This document shows, piece after piece, positions 5,281 to 8,978 of a DNA stretch of 8,978 bases; position 1 is the stretch's first letter, and each line of letters opens with the position of its first letter. This DNA is from Candidatus Woesearchaeota archaeon (GTDB lineage: Archaea; Nanobdellota; Nanobdellia; Woesearchaeales; DSVV01): the NCBI GenBank assembly GCA_016205905.1, contig JACQSP010000101.1, positions 1-8,978 of the forward strand, written 5' to 3'. The notes below the pieces were generated by a model that saw only the letters and a list, made by a program, of their open reading frames with translations, did no database searches and was not told the origin of the DNA. The position numbers were made by a program, and so were the translations under genes.

Positions 5281-5290
5281 CGTTTATATT
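5281..5290 (-). promoter_or_regulatory. TATA-like box for the acidic micro-ORF
   Basis: Minus strand AATATAAACG. Transcription about 25 bp downstream would start near 5260, giving a leader of about 15 nt that holds just the Shine-Dalgarno site. Confidence 0.35.
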
Positions 5291-5413
5291 ACCTAATTTA
5301 GATTGTATGAATGTATAACTTCAGTATACAGCCAAAAATAAGGAGGTTTAAAGTTAGAACTAGTATTTAAAGTTTTTGCGGGTCATTTACCTGTTTTGAA
5401 CTTTTTAGACTTA

Positions 5414-6205
5414 TTATCGTGGTTTTGAACTAAAGAATTCCTTTTTATAATAAATAATAAATACAATAATCGTAAGTAAAAGCATCCCTACCCCAAGATA
5501 CTGGCCCAGACTCAAACCTAAATATCTTACATCTTCTCTATAGAAATCTAAAATAAATCTGCCAATCCCCATTAATCCAATAAACCACCAGAACAAGAAT
5601 CCTGGTTTGTATGTTTTTTTTACTAAATTAATGCTAATTAAAATACCAACAATAATGAAACGTTTCAATGCGCCATATAATTGAGAAGGATGCCTGCAGC
5701 CATCATAATTGGGAAAATTAAAGCACCATGGCACATTAGTAATGGTTCCTACAAGTTCGCCATTAACAAAATTAGCAATTCTTCCTAATGCAAGAGCAAA
5801 TGCAGCAGGAATGACCAATAAATCAGCTAATTCAGCAAGTGTAATCTTTGATTTAATTGATTCTTTCCTGCAAAACAACCATGTTGCCAAAACTGCGCCA
5901 ATTAACCCGCCGTGAAATGCCATACCGCCTTTCCATACAGCAAAAATATCCAAAGGATGTGCAAAATAATAAGCTGGCTCCCAAAACAAAACCTCAAATG
6001 CTCTTGAGCCAATTATAACACCAAGCATAAGATAAAGTATAAACGTGCCTAATTCTTCAGTATTCAGATTTATTTTTCCCTTTTTTATTGCATGCCACAA
6101 CAGAAAATAGACTAATAAAAATCCAAAAACATAAACTAAGCCGTAATACCTTATTTCAAAAGGGCCAATTGTGGCTAGGATTGGATTAAAATTAAAAGGC
6201 AGCAT
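5414..6205 (-). CDS. lgt: Bacterial-type prolipoprotein diacylglyceryl transferase
   Basis: Lgt moves a diacylglyceryl group from membrane phospholipid to the lipobox cysteine of exported prolipoproteins. The 263-residue protein has about seven hydrophobic membrane segments and the family motifs: YYGLVY at 20-25, WKGGMAFHGG at 91-100 (H98), the signature GRIANFVNGELVG at 141-153, RHPSQLYG at 171-178 and GIGRFILDFYRE at 213-224 (R216). R142, N145, G153 and R216 correspond to residues reported essential in the E. coli enzyme. One oddity is LYG where LYE is usual. The start is supported by a TATA box about 27 bp upstream with no Shine-Dalgarno site. It is divergent from the SRP RNA gene. The class is bacterial, so transfer is likely; in an archaeal membrane the lipid donor may differ. 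Confidence 0.94.
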   Translation of the reverse strand: MLPFNFNPILATIGPFEIRYYGLVYVFGFLLVYFLLWHAIKKGKINLNTEELGTFILYLMLGVIIGSRAFEVLFWEPAYYFAHPLDIFAVWKGGMAFHGGLIGAVLATWLFCRKESIKSKITLAELADLLVIPAAFALALGRIANFVNGELVGTITNVPWCFNFPNYDGCRHPSQLYGALKRFIIVGILISINLVKKTYKPGFLFWWFIGLMGIGRFILDFYREDVRYLGLSLGQYLGVGMLLLTIIVFIIYYKKEFFSSKPR

Positions 6206-6227
6206 AATATGATAATTTAAACAATTA

Positions 6228-6238
6228 CTATAAAAAGC
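6228..6238 (-). promoter_or_regulatory. TATA box for lgt
   Basis: Minus strand GCTTTTTATAG, centred about 28 bp from the ATG at 6205, consistent with a leaderless lgt message. It lies almost against the SRP RNA promoter box, making a tight divergent pair. Confidence 0.45.
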
Positions 6239-6239
6239 T

Positions 6240-6248
6240 TTTTAAATC
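6240..6248 (+). promoter_or_regulatory. TATA box for SRP RNA
   Basis: TTTTTAAAT is centred about 25 bp before 6269, where the GGGTAGAC 5' end of the RNA begins. Confidence 0.5.
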
Positions 6249-6268
6249 ATATTAAATATCTGATTAAT

Positions 6269-6543
6269 GGGTAGACTAGGCTGGGTGGTTAGTCCTCACT
6301 TGTTACCTATAACGGACTTATGTAGGAGCCGAAGCTTGATAAGAGCTCTATATTTTGGCTTGCGGTCCAAATCTTAACTATGAAATTTGGTCTTGCAGGA
6401 CTTGTGATTTTACGAACTATGTCAGATCCTGACGGAAGCAGCATTAAGTAAATCTACAGGTGCTTGCGAGGCAGCCAGGTTGAGAAAGGATTTGGGTTAA
6501 ACCAAAGGCTGATTTATACTGCCATTATTGGGCGTGTCTACCC
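6269..6543 (+). ncRNA. ffs: Archaeal signal recognition particle RNA (7S)
   Basis: About 275 nt. The ends pair: GGGTAGAC (6269-6276) with GTCTACCC (6536-6543). The 5' domain has the usual helix 3/4 loops with TGTTACC and the archaeal ATGTAGGAGCCGAAGC stretch. Helix 8 is clear: GTCAGATCC (6421-6429), loop TGAC, then GGAAGCAGC (6434-6442), the binding site of SRP54, with its partner GCGAGGCAGCC near 6466-6476. The loop is of the URRC type instead of the commoner GGAA. Helix 6 is probably CCAAAT 6367-6372 with ATTTGG 6385-6390; its loop shows no obvious GNAR tetraloop for SRP19. Transcription ends in T-tracts. It lies between lgt and thiL, both on the other strand. The RNA scaffolds targeting of signal-peptide proteins to the membrane. 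Confidence 0.93.
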
Positions 6544-6545
6544 GC

Positions 6546-6570
6546 TTTTTTATCTTTATATCTTTTTTTT
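6546..6570 (+). terminator. Oligo-T terminator of SRP RNA
   Basis: A run of six T at 6546-6551 starts three bases after the terminal stem, followed by eight T at 6563-6570. Both are typical archaeal terminators. Confidence 0.7.
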
Positions 6571-6718
6571 AGTTCCTGGGCGAAGCCAATAGTTCACTAT
6601 GATTTTTTACGTTATTTATTTAATTTTATTAAATTTAATTATATGTCCAAATTCTTAAAAAAACTTTAAAAAATCCTTCATGAAACGTGTGGCTGCGCCC
6701 TAGTACGTGGTAGGAACT
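6571..6718. repeat. Nested inverted repeat after the SRP RNA
   Basis: AGTTCCT (6571-6577), GGGCG (6578-6582) and GCC (6585-6587) are matched in reverse by GGC (6691-6693), CGCCC (6696-6700) and AGGAACT (6712-6718). An extra 11 bp sits in the right arm. The inside is AT-rich and non-coding. The nested layout resembles the element at 3055-3206, but no flanking duplication is seen. It may be a decayed element or a chance fold. Confidence 0.3.
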
Positions 6719-6727
6719 GAGAACATC

Positions 6728-7756
6728 CTAGAAATGCTCATAACCTTTTCCAAGCTCTTTCTTTACTTCTTTTCCGTTAATAATTTCAGCTAGTTTTATT
6801 CCTTTCTCTTTCTCGACAATTTCTCCTACAACAAAACAATCTTTAAACAAATGTTTATGTTTATTATAATCATTTTTAGAGAGGGTAAACAATAATTCAT
6901 AATCTTCGCCGCCTGATAACGCATAGTCATACGGATCTTTGCCGCAGGTTTTCGCATCTTTTATTGTCTGCTTGTCAATAGGAATTTTATCTTTGTAGAT
7001 AACTGCGCCGCAATCACTCATAATGCAAATATGCCTTGTTTCGCTTGCTAATCCGTCACTAATATCTATCATTGCATTAACATATTTGGCAATTTCTCTT
7101 GCTTTATTTAATCTTGCAACTGGCTCAAGGTAATATTTAGTTTCACCAAGCTTTTCTTTGCCCTGTAAAAATAAGTTTAATCCTGAACAGCTTCTTCCAA
7201 GACAGCCAGTAACTAAAATTAAATCACCAACCTTTGCATCACTCCTTCTGCACAGCATATCTTTTTCAACCTCGCCAAACATTGCGATATTTATGACAAT
7301 AATCGCTCCTGAAGTGGTATCACCGCCAACTATGTCAATGTTATATTTTCTACAGGCGTCATTCATACCTTTATACAATCCCTCGAGAAACTTAACAGTT
7401 GTATCTTTTGGCAGTACAAGAGAAATAACGCAATACCTTGGCAGACCGCCGCAGCTTGCAATATCGCTCACATTGCATTCTATCGCTTTTGCTCCAATTT
7501 GGAATGAGGTTGAAAATTTCATAGAAAAATGATTATCCTCGACGAGAATATCAGTTGTTATTAATTCATATTTTCCATTGCCTGTTTTTGAAGTCTTGCA
7601 GTTTCTCTTAAGTTCATACTTCCCAGCTTCCTTTGTTTTGTCAATAATAGCGCAGTCATCGCCGATTTGAGAAATAAAATTATTATTAATTTTTTTAGAG
7701 AGGGATTTAATTTTGTCTAACAGCTTAAATTCTGAGCCAAGGTCTTTTATTTTCAT
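6728..7756 (-). CDS. thiL: Thiamine-monophosphate kinase
   Basis: ThiL phosphorylates thiamine monophosphate with ATP to give the cofactor thiamine diphosphate, the last step of the pathway. Numbered from the 7756 ATG (342 residues), the motifs are IGDDCAII 31-38, TTDILVEDNHF 67-77, NVSDIASCGG 95-104, GGDTTSG 144-150, MIDISDGLASE 229-239 and ALSGGEDYELLFT 279-291, ending GKGYEHF as in E. coli ThiL. The frame also allows a GTG at 7768, but AGGTGA (7765-7770), eight bases before the ATG, points to 7756, which gives the family start MKIKDLG. The gene overlaps thiE by 32 bp, showing translational coupling. There is an insertion of roughly 20 residues between the first two motifs, with GKYEL present twice (45-49 and 61-65), probably a local duplication. 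Confidence 0.95.
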   Translation of the reverse strand: MKIKDLGSEFKLLDKIKSLSKKINNNFISQIGDDCAIIDKTKEAGKYELKRNCKTSKTGNGKYELITTDILVEDNHFSMKFSTSFQIGAKAIECNVSDIASCGGLPRYCVISLVLPKDTTVKFLEGLYKGMNDACRKYNIDIVGGDTTSGAIIVINIAMFGEVEKDMLCRRSDAKVGDLILVTGCLGRSCSGLNLFLQGKEKLGETKYYLEPVARLNKAREIAKYVNAMIDISDGLASETRHICIMSDCGAVIYKDKIPIDKQTIKDAKTCGKDPYDYALSGGEDYELLFTLSKNDYNKHKHLFKDCFVVGEIVEKEKGIKLAEIINGKEVKKELGKGYEHF

Positions 7757-8390
7757 TGACTTTATCACCTATAGTTTGATTCATTCTCTGGACTGCCGAG
7801 TAAACATCTCTTGCACATAATATTCCAGAGACCATAGCTATATAATCAGCGCCATTATTTAAAACTTGCTCAATATTTGATTCATTAATGCCGCCAATTG
7901 CAACACAGGGGATATTTACATTTGCGCAAACTTCTTTGAACAATTCAGTGCCTATTGGCGGAGAACTGCATTCAGACAACGGTTTTGTCTTGGAACTGTT
8001 CCAGAGATGCATACCAATGTAAGTTGCGCCATAATCCTGCGCTTCGAGAGCCTGTTCAAGTGTGTAGCAAGTAACACCTATTATTTTGTTACGAACAATT
8101 TTTGTGGCTTCAATTAAAGATATATCTTCTTGGCCAATGTGAACACCGTCGGCATTTACATGCAGTGCTGCCCATGGATTATCATTGACAATATAAAGCG
8201 TATTATATTCTGCACACATTTCTTTTAGGCGCTGGGCATTTTCAAGATAACTTTTCTTTCTTCTGTCTTTTTCCCTGTATTGAAGCAAGCCTACGCCTGC
8301 TTTGAGAGCTTCTTCTACATGATGGAATAAACTAACTCCTAATTCACTGCTTGTAACTAAGTATAACCTGCTTTTTTGTTCATTTACCAC
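7725..8390 (-). CDS. thiE: Thiamine-phosphate synthase
   Basis: ThiE joins hydroxymethylpyrimidine diphosphate and thiazole phosphate to form thiamine monophosphate, the substrate of the overlapping thiL. The 221-residue TIM barrel shows LYLVTS 9-14, LLQYREKD 35-42, VNDNPWAALHVNADGVHIGQ 68-87 followed by ED, IIGVTCYTLEQALEA 103-117, and IPCVAIGGINESNIEQVLNN 160-179 with the barrel-closing GADYIAMVSGI. The usual GPIFPTxTK loop is changed to GMHLWNSSKTK, keeping the final TK. The start is a GTG at 8390: a TATA-like TTTAAAAATAA at 8411-8421 lies about 26 bp upstream and no Shine-Dalgarno site is present, so the message is probably leaderless. No TPP riboswitch is visible in the short upstream region. 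Confidence 0.95.
   Translation of the reverse strand: MVNEQKSRLYLVTSSELGVSLFHHVEEALKAGVGLLQYREKDRRKKSYLENAQRLKEMCAEYNTLYIVNDNPWAALHVNADGVHIGQEDISLIEATKIVRNKIIGVTCYTLEQALEAQDYGATYIGMHLWNSSKTKPLSECSSPPIGTELFKEVCANVNIPCVAIGGINESNIEQVLNNGADYIAMVSGILCARDVYSAVQRMNQTIGDKVNENKRPWLRI
7765..7770 (-). promoter_or_regulatory. Shine-Dalgarno site that sets the thiL start
   Basis: Minus strand AGGTGA, eight bases before the ATG at 7756 and lying inside thiE. It favours that ATG over the in-frame GTG at 7768, which it overlaps. Confidence 0.6.
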
Positions 8391-8410
8391 ATGTTTTTTC
8401 TGTAAATTGC

Positions 8411-8421
8411 TTATTTTTAAA
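8411..8421 (-). promoter_or_regulatory. TATA box of the thiE-thiL operon
   Basis: Minus strand TTTAAAAATAA, centred about 26 bp before the GTG at 8390. It implies that the thiamine operon is transcribed separately from the radical SAM gene upstream. Confidence 0.5.
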
Positions 8422-8495
8422 TGGTGTGGAACAGAAGACTAGAAGAATAGAGAAATAAGATCAGATGAAATTATAGCTTTTTCATTTCTGTCTCC

Positions 8496-8978
8496 TTAAT
8501 TTTTATGTGAAACTCTTAATTCTTTTATGTAAATATCAAAAGAATCTGCTCTTACCAAACAAGGATAAACACCATATCTTTGAAAATGTTTTGATTCCAT
8601 CGCATGTTTATATCTAAATGCTTCTTCTAAGCTTGTATTTTTTATATTTCCAAAAAGCCCGTTCGTTTGAGTTGTATATGCGCACGTCATAAACTCACCA
8701 GATGGGCTTACACTAATACCCCATTCAGAATATCCGCATAAACCATTGCTTCCTAATGTTAATGGTCCGCCTGTTTCAGATAATTTCTTGATTAATTCAC
8801 TTTGCCTCTGTAAGCTTATATCGTCGGTAATTAATTTATTCCAGTTTCTAACAGCATTTCCTAACTTAGCTGTAGGGTTACAAATAAAATAAACATCATC
8901 GCCCCAATACTCTTTTATTTTAGCAACTTCATCTTCATTAACACTTGAAACAGTTGTATTTATAGCTATATTTAATAT
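8496..8978 (-). CDS. Radical SAM protein, C-terminal part with twitch/SPASM-like domain
   Basis: The frame is open from the window edge to a TAA at 8496 and gives 160 residues; an internal ATG at 8690 would give only 64 and is not the start. The N-terminal part, with the CX3CX2C cluster, lies outside the window, so the radical SAM call comes from the tail. The tail has C81 in GLCGYSEWGISVSPSG, then GEFMTC (G94, C99), fitting the CX9-15GX4C start of an auxiliary iron-sulfur cluster domain, then FGNIKNTSLEEAF at 109-121 and C140 in YPCLVR. Only one later Cys is present, so it resembles a one-cluster 'twitch' more than a full SPASM. Such proteins modify peptides, enzymes or cofactors; the substrate is unknown. 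It lies 105 bp before thiE on the same strand. Confidence 0.7.
   Translation of the reverse strand: MLNIAINTTVSSVNEDEVAKIKEYWGDDVYFICNPTAKLGNAVRNWNKLITDDISLQRQSELIKKLSETGGPLTLGSNGLCGYSEWGISVSPSGEFMTCAYTTQTNGLFGNIKNTSLEEAFRYKHAMESKHFQRYGVYPCLVRADSFDIYIKELRVSHKN

Noticed and set aside
5709..5915. Plus-strand frame of 68 residues inside lgt
   Set aside because: It is antisense to the lgt signature motifs.
7158..7532. Plus-strand frame of 124 residues inside thiL
   Set aside because: It is antisense to strongly conserved ThiL motifs.
8391..8495. TPP riboswitch upstream of thiE
   Set aside because: The gap is short and AT-rich, lacks the conserved CUGAGA and ACCUGA-type core, and the likely promoter leaves no leader.
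8496..8690. A free-standing 64-residue protein starting at 8690
   Set aside because: The frame is open all the way to the window edge, and the cysteine motif spans the would-be start, so it is the tail of a larger protein.

Overview
The window reads as archaeal, most likely from a small-genome DPANN lineage; a Woesearchaeota-like organism is my guess, from gene content and low GC (roughly one third by eye). The archaeal case rests on four things: nop5 next to fibrillarin (the C/D-box RNP core), an archaeal-type SRP RNA, TATA boxes about 25 bp ahead of several starts that look leaderless, and oligo-T tracts after RNA and protein genes. The sequence alone cannot fix the lineage.

Layout. Positions 1-2768 look accessory: the 3' end of an unknown gene overlapping a PIN-domain protein (toxin-antitoxin-like layout), a convergent 82-residue orphan, a divergent small winged-helix protein, and an opposing AAA/DUF4143 ATPase. 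Positions 2769-3252 hold no protein gene but are full of structure: three operator-like copies exactly 32 bp apart at the ATPase promoter, two hairpins with a compensatory base-pair swap, a third hairpin, and a 152-bp transposon-like element with 18-bp terminal inverted repeats and a perfect 8-bp target duplication. That element lies between a strong TATA box and nop5. Positions 3253-4955 carry nop5 and flpA, separated by a long imperfect hairpin.

Positions 4956-6205 carry T-tracts, a repeat-like spacer, a 22-residue very acidic micro-ORF with a strong Shine-Dalgarno sequence, and a bacterial-type lgt. Divergent from lgt is the SRP RNA (6269-6543, + strand). On the minus strand at 6728-8390 is the operon thiE-thiL for the last steps of thiamine diphosphate synthesis. 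The right edge cuts a radical SAM protein with a twitch/SPASM-like C-terminus.

How they fit together: Nop5 and fibrillarin form the 2'-O-methylation RNP with L7Ae and guide RNAs encoded elsewhere. SRP RNA and Lgt both concern export (targeting, then lipoprotein lipidation). ThiE joins the pyrimidine and thiazole halves of thiamine and ThiL phosphorylates the product. The most novel material is in the 2.77-3.25 kb spacer and the acidic micro-ORF; I see no CRISPR array, tRNA, rRNA or intact transposase gene.
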